A stretch of 9,391 bases of DNA from Acidimicrobiia bacterium (GTDB lineage: Bacteria; Actinomycetota; Acidimicrobiia; Acidimicrobiales; Ilumatobacteraceae): the NCBI GenBank assembly GCA_010030605.1, contig RHCK01000039.1:1-9391 (forward strand), in the 5' to 3' direction. Made by a program: the position numbers and the translations under genes. Under the pieces are notes generated by a model. That model made no database searches. It was not told where the DNA came from and worked only from the letters and a program-made list of their open reading frames with translations. Of this stretch, positions 1-6,527 are shown one piece after another; positions within the stretch are counted from its first letter, which is position 1; each line of letters begins with the position of its first letter.

Positions 1-3
1 TCA

Positions 4-426
4 GTGGAAGGTTTTGTCGGTCGTTACGAGCGCCAGCTCGACCCCAAGGGTCGAGTTGCGTTGCCGCCGACCTTCCGTAACCGCCTGGAACCGCGGTGTT
101 TCTTGGTGATCGGCCAAGACAAATGCGTGGTCGTGGTGACGGCAGCCGTGGCGGCCGAGCGCGGCGAGGAAACCTTGCAGGCCGTGAAGCGCGGCGAGAA
201 GACCATGAGCGAACTGCGCGCCTTGGCCGTGAGCATGACCGAGGTCTCGGTAGATGGTCAGGGGCGAATCACGATCGACGACAATCTGCGCAGTTACGCC
301 GGACTACTTCCGGGCGCGAAGGTGGTCGTGTCCGGAGCGTTCGACAGCGTCGAAATCTGGGAGCCGGGCCGCTTCGAACGCATGTTGTCGGCGGGCACCG
401 AAGCCGTGGCGGGGGCGGACTCATGA
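4..426 (+). CDS. mraZ: Transcriptional regulator MraZ
   Basis: MraZ is a DNA-binding protein of the AbrB/SpoVT fold. In other bacteria it binds repeats upstream of its own gene and controls the dcw operon. The 140 residues hold the two expected half-domains, each with its signature: DPKGR at 13-17 followed by VALPPTFR, and DGQGR at 84-88 followed by ITID. The length is close to the usual 140-150. The start taken is the GTG at 4, which puts the conserved F-x-G-x-Y stretch at residues 4-8, as expected. Only three bases lie upstream, so an earlier start, the ribosome binding site, the promoter and the MraZ operator repeats cannot be seen. The stop codon overlaps the start of rsmH (ATGA). The identification is firm; the exact start is less so. 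Confidence 0.94.
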   Translation: MEGFVGRYERQLDPKGRVALPPTFRNRLEPRCFLVIGQDKCVVVVTAAVAAERGEETLQAVKRGEKTMSELRALAVSMTEVSVDGQGRITIDDNLRSYAGLLPGAKVVVSGAFDSVEIWEPGRFERMLSAGTEAVAGADS

Positions 427-1355
427 TGTCGGCCCCCGAGTTCGCACATGTTCCGGTGATGCGCGACGAGATCGTCGCCCTCTTCGCATCGGTCCCTCGT
501 GGTTTCGTTCTGGATGCCACCCTCGGCGGAGCGGGTCATGCGGTGGCTCTTCTCGAGGCTCACGAACACCTCTCGATTCTCGGAGTCGATCGCGATCCGA
601 ACGCACTCGCCGCGGCGCGCGCTCGATTGAACGTGTACGCGGATCGGGTGCGAACCTCGCATCGCCGTTTCGATGACATCGACGGTGCCCTCGACGACGC
701 CGAAGTCTCCGAGTTGTCGGGCGCCTTGTTCGATCTCGGAGTTTCGTCGCATCAGTTCGATGCCCCCGAGCGTGGATTCTCGTACCGCCAGTCGGCTCCT
801 CTCGACATGCGAATGAACCCGATGGATCGGGGCACTGCCGACGATCTGGTGAACGAGGCCGACGAATCGACGTTGGCGCGGATTCTGCGCGATTACTCCG
901 ACGAACGATTCGCCGGTCGGATCGCGCGTGCGATCGTTGCCGCTCGCCCCATTCACGACACCGTCGCGCTGGCCGACATCGTCGCGGCCGCCATTCCCGC
1001 ACCGGCGCGGCGTCGCGGAGGCCACCCGGCCAAGCGGACCTTCCAGGCTCTTCGAATCGCCGTGAACAACGAGTTGGAGATTCTCCCGACGACCCTCGAC
1101 CGCGTCATCGGGCGAACCGTTCGCGGAGGTCGAGTGGCTGTTCTCTCGTATCACTCGGGGGAGGACCGCATCGTGAAGGAGCGTTTTCGCTTTCACAGCA
1201 CGGGTGGATGCACCTGTCCTCGTCAACTGCCGTGTGGTTGTGGGGCCGTGAGCACGGTGCGACTGGTGCGCACGACATCCACCCCGTCCGACATCGAGGT
1301 CGAGAGCAATCCGCGCAGCGCGTCGGCGCGTCTTCGTGTGGTGGAGGTCATCTGA
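423..1355 (+). CDS. rsmH: 16S rRNA (cytosine-1402-N4)-methyltransferase RsmH
   Basis: RsmH (MraW) is a cytoplasmic SAM-dependent enzyme that N4-methylates C1402 in the 16S rRNA decoding centre. The 310 residues carry the family signatures in order: HVPVM at 8-12, DATLGGAGH at 31-39 (SAM-binding loop), GVDRDP, LGVSSHQFD, RGFSYR and APLDMRM, HPAKRTFQALRI from 201, and SYHSGEDR at 242-249. The last is usually SLEDR, so Leu is replaced by Gly. Near the end are two C-x-C pairs (C263/C265 and C271/C273). The start is the ATG at 423, overlapping the mraZ stop as ATGA; a second ATG follows at once at 426. A G-rich stretch at 411-416 is the only possible ribosome binding site, so translation is probably coupled to mraZ. 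Reading frame upstream of 423 stays open inside mraZ but lacks family homology. Confidence 0.96.
   Translation: MMSAPEFAHVPVMRDEIVALFASVPRGFVLDATLGGAGHAVALLEAHEHLSILGVDRDPNALAAARARLNVYADRVRTSHRRFDDIDGALDDAEVSELSGALFDLGVSSHQFDAPERGFSYRQSAPLDMRMNPMDRGTADDLVNEADESTLARILRDYSDERFAGRIARAIVAARPIHDTVALADIVAAAIPAPARRRGGHPAKRTFQALRIAVNNELEILPTTLDRVIGRTVRGGRVAVLSYHSGEDRIVKERFRFHSTGGCTCPRQLPCGCGAVSTVRLVRTTSTPSDIEVESNPRSASARLRVVEVI
1343..1347 (+). promoter_or_regulatory. Ribosome binding site of ftsL
   Basis: A perfect GGAGG lies inside the last codons of rsmH, seven bases before the ATG at 1355. It supports that ATG over earlier in-frame starts, which would run far into rsmH. Confidence 0.75.
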
Positions 1356-1903
1356 TGGCCAAGGCCGTTGCCACCATTCCGCGTTCTCGCCCGTCCACCG
1401 CCCGTCCTCAGACGCGTCCCGCGACGCCGAAGACGGTCAAGCCGCGCACCGCCGAAGGTCGGCGTGCCGCAAAGTCCCCGGTCGCTCGCGTTGTCACCCG
1501 CCGCGACGCGACGACCGGGATGCGTCGAACCATCATCCTGGCGTCGTCGGTCGCCGTGCTGGCGATCGCGGCGATGTTCCTCGTCGTGGCGTTCCAAACC
1601 CGGATCGCCGAAACGCAAATGAAGATCGACAAGATCAACGCCCAAATTCAAGCCGAACGTGATCGTTTCGACGCTCTGCGCCTCGAGCGGTCGGCTCTTC
1701 GTGATCCGGCTCGTTTGGTCGCCGAAGCGACGGCCATGGGAATGATTCCGGGTTCGGGGACCGTGTTCACGACGATGGATCCGTCCAGCGTCGCCGCGGT
1801 CCTGGTGTCCACCGGTGGTGTCGATCCCGAGTACCTGTCCGACTCCCACGACCCCCTCGAGAATTACGGGGCCGTCAAAGCCATGATCGGAGGACGACCC
1901 TGA
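1355..1903 (+). CDS. ftsL: Cell division protein FtsL-like, single-pass membrane protein
   Basis: This 182-residue protein has the FtsL/DivIC plan. A basic Pro/Thr/Arg-rich cytoplasmic tail (1-57) is followed by one membrane segment (about 59-80), then a heptad-like charged helix (about 82-117, beginning QTRIAETQMKIDKINAQ) likely to form a coiled coil. A short RLVAEATAMGM stretch (120-130) resembles the end of the FtsL coiled coil. About 50 further residues extend outside the membrane, longer than in typical FtsL. In other bacteria FtsL joins FtsB/DivIC and FtsQ and activates FtsW-FtsI. FtsL diverges quickly in sequence, so the call rests on position between rsmH and ftsI, topology and the coiled coil. 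The start ATG shares one base with the rsmH stop (TGATG) and has a good GGAGG site. Confidence 0.82.
   Translation: MAKAVATIPRSRPSTARPQTRPATPKTVKPRTAEGRRAAKSPVARVVTRRDATTGMRRTIILASSVAVLAIAAMFLVVAFQTRIAETQMKIDKINAQIQAERDRFDALRLERSALRDPARLVAEATAMGMIPGSGTVFTTMDPSSVAAVLVSTGGVDPEYLSDSHDPLENYGAVKAMIGGRP
1889..1893 (+). promoter_or_regulatory. Ribosome binding site of ftsI
   Basis: GGAGG lies within the final codons of ftsL, nine bases before the ATG at 1903. It fixes the ftsI start at the TGATG junction and therefore supports the long N-terminal tail as truly translated. Confidence 0.72.
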
Positions 1904-4011
1904 TGGAACGTCGTCGTCAGTCGTCTACTCGTGTCGGTACGTCGCGTGGAACGAGTCGCCCGAAGGTTTCGTCGACGACTCGTCAATCGAGCACGTCGGC
2001 AGCGGCGAGTGAGACGAAAGCTCGTCGCAAGGTGAGCGATGCAAAGCGGACGACGAAGAAGTCCGCAACGAACACGTCGACGACGAAGAAGTCCAGGTCG
2101 AATTCGTCCAGCCGCTCGCGATCAGTCGCGACCGGTTCGATGTCGAAGAAGCGTCCGAAGCAGGCGCTCTCGTTGCTGTTCGGAAACGGTTCCGACGTTC
2201 GGCGCGACGAAGACGCGGACTCGAGTTCCAATCGACGGGGAACGAAGAAGAAAGTTGCGCGCGGCCAGTCGACCGCTGGCCTCGGTCGCACTCGATTCCA
2301 TGTGATGGTGGTCATCGGACTCGTCTGCATGATCGGTTTGGTGGGACGCAGTTTCTGGGTGCAAGTGGCACACGGTTCGGACTTGCGCGCCGATGGTCTC
2401 CAGCAACGGCAACGATTCACGCCGATTCCCGCCGCGCGTGGAACCATTTTCGACCGCGACGGGAACGAAATGGCGATCACCGTGCCGTCTCTGTCCATCT
2501 ACGCCAATCCTCAGTCGATCATCGACCCGTCCGCCACCGCGCACGTTCTCGCCCAGTTGCTCGGCATCGATGCGGTGGCCGAAGTCGATCTGGCCGCGAA
2601 ATTGGCCGATCAGAGCACCACCTTCGTCTACGTGCAGCGATTCGTCGACGAGAACGTGGCCGAGGCCGTGTTGTCGCTGAACCTCGCGGGCATCTTCGGC
2701 ATCAGCGAACCGAAACGGGTGGAGGTGGCCGGAGGTCTGGCCCGCAATGTTGTGGGCCGCACCGATCCCTTCGGCGCCGGTTCGACGGGCATCGAATTGC
2801 AATACGACAAGATGCTGCGCGGTCAGGACGGTGAGTTGGTGAAGGAAGCGTCGAACGGTCGCAGCCTTCCCGGCACCACCAAGATCGTGAACGACGCCCG
2901 GCCTGGCACGGACCTGGTGCTCACCATCGATCGTTCGATGCAGTATCAGGTCGAACAGATTCTTCTCGCCCGTGTCGAGGACCTGCTGGCCAAGGGCGGC
3001 AATGCGGTCGTCATGGACACCACCACCGGCGAGATTTTGGCGATCGCCTCCGTGCGTCGCAACGACATGGGCATCGCCGAATTGACCTCGGGAAACCTGG
3101 CGGCCGTCGAGGCGTACGAGCCGGGTTCGGTCGCCAAGGTCTTCAGTGTCGCGGCCACCCTCGATTCTGGTGTGTCGACGATCGATCGTGTCTACGACGT
3201 TCCCGGCGTGTACATCTTCGACGAGGGTCAGAAGTACGAAAAGACGATCAAGGACGCTTACCCCCACGACCTCGAACCCATGTCGTTGCGCGACATCTTC
3301 GTCCACTCGTCGAACATCGGCACCCTGTTGGCTGCGAGTGAGGTCGGTTCGCCGCGACTTCACGACTACCTCGATGGTTTCGGATTCGGCAAACAGTCCG
3401 CGCTCGAGTTCCCGGGCGAAACCGCCGGCATGCTGAAGCAAGCGGTGAATTGGCGAGGCTCGGAGAACGCGACCATCACCTACGGCTACGGTTTTTCGGC
3501 TTCCTCGTTGCAGCTCGTCTCGGCCGTGAACGTGATCGCGAACGATGGCGTGTACGTGTCGCCTCGTCTCGTGAAGGCGACGATCGACGAGAAGGGTTCG
3601 ATGTGGGAGGCTCCGGCCGGAGACACCCATCGGGTGGTGTCCGAGCAAACGGCGACGACGATGCAGTCGCTGATGGCGGCGGTGGTGTGCGAAGGTACGG
3701 GCACTCGCGCGCAGATCGACGGAATCTCGGTGGCGGGCAAGACCGGCACCGGATACAAGATCCAGGACAACGGAACCTACGAGAACGAGGATGGCTCGCG
3801 CGCGTACTTCGCCACCTTCGTGGGATTCCTGCCGGCCGCGAATCCGCAGATTTCGATTCTCGTCTCGATCGACGAACCCGATCCGTCAAGTCGCGACCGT
3901 TTCGGCGGTACGGCCGCTGCTCCGGCCTTCGCCAAGATCGCCGCGATGGCGATCCATGAGCGTTCGATCGAGCCGACCGCGGGCGACACCGGCTGTCCGG
4001 CGGTGGGCTGA
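1903..4011 (+). CDS. ftsI: Septal peptidoglycan transpeptidase FtsI (class B PBP)
   Basis: FtsI (PBP3/PbpB) cross-links new septal peptidoglycan together with FtsW. The 702 residues comprise a very basic Ser/Thr/Lys/Arg-rich cytoplasmic tail (1-131), one membrane anchor (about 132-148), and a PBP dimerisation domain starting near RGTIFDRDG (179-187) and including GIELQYDKMLRG (296-307). The transpeptidase domain follows with all three catalytic motifs: SVAK (S409 nucleophile, K412), SSN (469-471) and KTGT (613-616). No PASTA domain follows; the protein ends about 85 residues after KTG. Length is similar to actinobacterial FtsI, and the tail accounts for the excess over short Gram-negative forms. 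It overlaps ftsL by one base and abuts murE. The identification is firm, since position, anchor and all active-site motifs agree. Confidence 0.96.
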   Translation: MERRRQSSTRVGTSRGTSRPKVSSTTRQSSTSAAASETKARRKVSDAKRTTKKSATNTSTTKKSRSNSSSRSRSVATGSMSKKRPKQALSLLFGNGSDVRRDEDADSSSNRRGTKKKVARGQSTAGLGRTRFHVMVVIGLVCMIGLVGRSFWVQVAHGSDLRADGLQQRQRFTPIPAARGTIFDRDGNEMAITVPSLSIYANPQSIIDPSATAHVLAQLLGIDAVAEVDLAAKLADQSTTFVYVQRFVDENVAEAVLSLNLAGIFGISEPKRVEVAGGLARNVVGRTDPFGAGSTGIELQYDKMLRGQDGELVKEASNGRSLPGTTKIVNDARPGTDLVLTIDRSMQYQVEQILLARVEDLLAKGGNAVVMDTTTGEILAIASVRRNDMGIAELTSGNLAAVEAYEPGSVAKVFSVAATLDSGVSTIDRVYDVPGVYIFDEGQKYEKTIKDAYPHDLEPMSLRDIFVHSSNIGTLLAASEVGSPRLHDYLDGFGFGKQSALEFPGETAGMLKQAVNWRGSENATITYGYGFSASSLQLVSAVNVIANDGVYVSPRLVKATIDEKGSMWEAPAGDTHRVVSEQTATTMQSLMAAVVCEGTGTRAQIDGISVAGKTGTGYKIQDNGTYENEDGSRAYFATFVGFLPAANPQISILVSIDEPDPSSRDRFGGTAAAPAFAKIAAMAIHERSIEPTAGDTGCPAVG
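2049..2094 (+). repeat. Short direct repeat in the ftsI N-terminal tail
   Basis: The 16-base unit GACGACGAAGAAGTCC occurs exactly at 2049-2064 and again at 2079-2094, a 30-base period. It encodes the repeated TTKKS of the basic tail. It may reflect local duplication or only the preferred codons of a low-complexity Thr/Lys/Ser stretch. Confidence 0.6.
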
Positions 4012-5451
4012 GTGATCATGGCCACCGATGCCCATCGCCGCCATCTCGTCGATCTCGCTCGTGTCGTCGAGGGTGCCGAATTCCTGTGTGGCCCACGGGA
4101 CGTGGAAGTCACCGGGATCACCCATGACTCACGCCGAGTGACGCCCGGGACGATGTTCTGTTGCGTGCGTGGAGCAGTGCGTGACGGGCACGACTTCGCC
4201 GGGGAAGCGGTCGAACGTGGCGCGACGGCACTGCTCGTCGATCATCGTCTCGATGGCATCGATCGCATCACGCAGGTCGGTGTCGGTTCGGTACGCGCCG
4301 CGATCGGTCCGATGGCCAGTGAGTTGTACGGCAATCCCTCTCGTCACATGTCGACCGTTGGGATCACGGGAACCAACGGCAAGACGACCACCGCCCACCT
4401 TCTGGGCTCGATCCTGTCCGCCGATGGGATGACCACCGAGGTGATGGGGACCCTGTCGGGATCCCTGACCACTCTCGAGGCGGCGGACCTCCAGGAACGA
4501 CTCGCCACTCTCCGCGCCGATGGCACACGTGCGGTGGTCATGGAGGTCTCGTCGCACGCGTTGTCGCTGGACCGGGTCCTGGGCACCTCGTTCGCCGTGA
4601 GTGTGTTCACGAATCTTGGTCGGGACCACCTCGATTTTCACGGCACGCAAGAGGCGTACTTCGAAGCCAAGTCTCGGCTGTTTCGATCGGACCTCTCTCG
4701 TGTCGGAGTGGTGAACGCCGACGACACGCACGGCGCCCGACTGCTCGCCGAAGCAACCATTCCGATGGTGCCGTTCTCGTTGTCGGACGTATCCGACGTG
4801 AGTGTTTCGGCGACGGGTCATTCGTACACCTGGCGAGGCGTCCGCATCAGCGTCGGTATCGGTGGTGCATTCAACGTCATGAATTCGCTCGCGGCGGCGA
4901 CCACCGCCCACGAGCTGGGTATCGACTCCGATGTGATCGTCGAGGGTCTGCGTCGCGCACCGGTGGTGGCGGGTCGATTCGAACACGTCGATGCGGGTCA
5001 GGATTTCGTCGTCCTGGTCGATTTCGCTCACACTCCCGATGGTCTGGCCGAAGTACTTCGCACCGTTCGTCAATCGAATCCCGACGGTCGGATCATCGTG
5101 GTCTTCGGTTGCGGGGGCGATCGCGACAAGATGAAACGTCCGATGATGGGCGAGATGGCCGCCGGTCTGGCCGATGGCGTGGTGGTGACGTCCGACAATC
5201 CTCGATCGGAGGATCCGGTGGCGATCATTGCATCGATCGTGGCTGGCGTGCCCGACCACCTAAGACATCGACTTCTCGGTGTCGAGCCCGACCGACGTGC
5301 GGCGATCTCGCTGGCGTTGCGATCGGCGAGCGCGGGTGACGTGGTGATCATCGCCGGCAAAGGACACGAGCGGACGCAGTCGATTGGTGGAGAGGTGCTC
5401 GAGTTCGACGATCGCGTCGTGGCCCGCGAACTTTTGGAGGGTCGTCGATGA
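4012..5451 (+). CDS. murE: UDP-MurNAc-tripeptide synthetase MurE, probably meso-DAP adding
   Basis: MurE is the cytoplasmic ATP-dependent ligase adding the third amino acid to UDP-MurNAc-L-Ala-D-Glu. The 479 residues show the three Mur ligase domains: an N-terminal UDP-binding part with ITHDSRRVTPG, a central domain with P-loop GITGTNGKTTT (117-127), MEVSSHAL and NLGRDHLDFHG, K220 in the position of the carbamylated lysine, and a C-terminal domain with VDFAHTPDGL, GCGGDRDKMKRPMMG and GKGHE. DNPRSEDP at 395-402 contains the Arg of the meso-diaminopimelate-type motif, in contrast to lysine-adding enzymes. The usual TTPE is TTLE here. Two starts are possible: GTG at 4012, immediately after the ftsI stop, and ATG at 4018. 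Weak G-rich sites (GGCGG 3999-4003, GGTGG 4002-4006) fit the GTG spacing slightly better. No murF follows. Confidence 0.95.
   Translation: MIMATDAHRRHLVDLARVVEGAEFLCGPRDVEVTGITHDSRRVTPGTMFCCVRGAVRDGHDFAGEAVERGATALLVDHRLDGIDRITQVGVGSVRAAIGPMASELYGNPSRHMSTVGITGTNGKTTTAHLLGSILSADGMTTEVMGTLSGSLTTLEAADLQERLATLRADGTRAVVMEVSSHALSLDRVLGTSFAVSVFTNLGRDHLDFHGTQEAYFEAKSRLFRSDLSRVGVVNADDTHGARLLAEATIPMVPFSLSDVSDVSVSATGHSYTWRGVRISVGIGGAFNVMNSLAAATTAHELGIDSDVIVEGLRRAPVVAGRFEHVDAGQDFVVLVDFAHTPDGLAEVLRTVRQSNPDGRIIVVFGCGGDRDKMKRPMMGEMAAGLADGVVVTSDNPRSEDPVAIIASIVAGVPDHLRHRLLGVEPDRRAAISLALRSASAGDVVIIAGKGHERTQSIGGEVLEFDDRVVARELLEGRR
5436..5440 (+). promoter_or_regulatory. Ribosome binding site of mraY
   Basis: GGAGG in the last codons of murE lies seven bases before the ATG at 5448. 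It selects this start over the ATG at 5460, four codons later, and gives the four-base ATGA overlap. Confidence 0.72.
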
Positions 5452-6527
5452 TCGCCGTCATGATCGCCGGAGTGACCTCGATGGTTCTGTCCTTGGCCGG
5501 CACACGCTTTCTCATCTCGTTCTTCCGCAATCGCGGGAAGGGGCAACCAATCCTCGGCAAGGAGGACCACGGTCCGACCCATCATGCGAAGAAGTCGGGA
5601 ACACCCACGATGGGCGGCTTGAGCATCGTTGGTGCCGCCATCATCGGATGGATCGTCGCGCATGTCCGCGATGGTTTGGCCTTCTCCAATCAAGCTTTGA
5701 TCATCATCGCCGGAATCTTGGTGATGGCCGGCATGGGTTTGTTGGACGATGTGATCAAGGTGAACAAGGGTCACAATCGGGGCATTTTCTGGAAGAAGAA
5801 GGGTTACATCACCTTTGGTTTGGCCTGTGCCATCACGTGGTGGTTGGTCGCTGCCACCGACATTTCCGAAACGGTTTCCTTCACTCGATTCGATTGGCCC
5901 GGTTGGGAAATTCCGTGGTGGCTTTGGGTGCTGTGGACCGCGGGAATGATGTGGGCCACCACGAACGCGGTGAACGTCACCGACGGTCTCGATGGATTGG
6001 CCGGCGGTTCCGCACTCTTCGGATTCCTGGCCTACACGATCATTGGATACTGGTCCTTCCGAAACCCCGAGGTGTACGGAGTGCTCGCGGGTGGAACGGT
6101 GAATCCTCTGGACTTGGCCGTGCTCGCGGCCGCGTTCGCCGGAGCGTGCGGAGGTTTCCTGTGGTGGAACGCCGCTCCGGCGCGCATCTTCATGGGTGAC
6201 GTCGGAGCGTTGGGTATCGGTGCGGCGCTCGGACTACTTGCCGTGGCCACGAACACCCACTTCTTGTTGCCGCTCATCTGTGGCATCAACGTGATGGAGG
6301 CCGGTTCGGTCGCGATCCAGATGGTGATCTTCAAGGCCTCCGGACGCACGCGTCGCTTCTTCCGGATGACACCCATCCATCATCACTTCGAGCTCATCGG
6401 CTGGCCCGAGACCACCGTGATCATCCGCTTCTGGATCATCGGCGGCATCTGTGTCGCGGGCTCGCTCGCATTGTTCATCGCCGACTTCACGCGAATCAGC
6501 GATGCCGCATTGAAGGTCTTGCCGTGA
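5448..6527 (+). CDS. mraY: Phospho-MurNAc-pentapeptide transferase MraY
   Basis: MraY is a multi-pass membrane enzyme that transfers phospho-MurNAc-pentapeptide from UDP to undecaprenyl phosphate, giving lipid I. At 359 residues it matches the usual 360. Signatures are complete: GPTHHAKKSGTPTMGG (42-57), the aspartate pair D100-D101 in LLDDVIKV, NAVNVTDGLDGLAGG (173-187), MGDVGALG with D251, and PIHHHFEL with H311-H313. These include the Asp residues and His cluster known to be needed for activity in the family. Hydrophobic segments are spread along the whole chain, consistent with ten membrane helices. One segment, 150-169, is unusually rich in tryptophan. The gene overlaps murE (ATGA) and murD (GTGA) by four bases each; murF, commonly located just before mraY, is missing from this place. 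Confidence 0.97.
   Translation: MIAVMIAGVTSMVLSLAGTRFLISFFRNRGKGQPILGKEDHGPTHHAKKSGTPTMGGLSIVGAAIIGWIVAHVRDGLAFSNQALIIIAGILVMAGMGLLDDVIKVNKGHNRGIFWKKKGYITFGLACAITWWLVAATDISETVSFTRFDWPGWEIPWWLWVLWTAGMMWATTNAVNVTDGLDGLAGGSALFGFLAYTIIGYWSFRNPEVYGVLAGGTVNPLDLAVLAAAFAGACGGFLWWNAAPARIFMGDVGALGIGAALGLLAVATNTHFLLPLICGINVMEAGSVAIQMVIFKASGRTRRFFRMTPIHHHFELIGWPETTVIIRFWIIGGICVAGSLALFIADFTRISDAALKVLP

Noticed and set aside
96..422. Upstream extension of the rsmH frame to an ATG at 96
   Set aside because: The extra residues are an out-of-frame reading of mraZ (Arg/Gly-rich, no homology). RsmH proteins start just before HVPVM, matching the ATG at 423.
1208..1354. Upstream extension of the ftsL frame into rsmH
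   Set aside because: It would overlap the conserved Cys-rich end of rsmH; GGAGG seven bases before the ATG at 1355 marks the better start.
2122..3648. A 508-codon open frame on the minus strand opposite ftsI, and similar long antisense frames at 294-1226 and 4129-5259
   Set aside because: Their products are His/Arg/Asp-rich with no family motif, and they mirror genes whose catalytic motifs are intact. Long antisense frames are expected in GC-rich coding DNA.
4012..4020. Possible intergenic signal between ftsI and murE
   Set aside because: At most six bases separate the stop from the alternative ATG, too short for a promoter or terminator. It is only a start-codon ambiguity.
5384..6199. A 271-codon plus-strand frame over the murE end and mraY
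   Set aside because: His/Arg/Gly-rich out-of-frame product. The mraY frame has every family motif.
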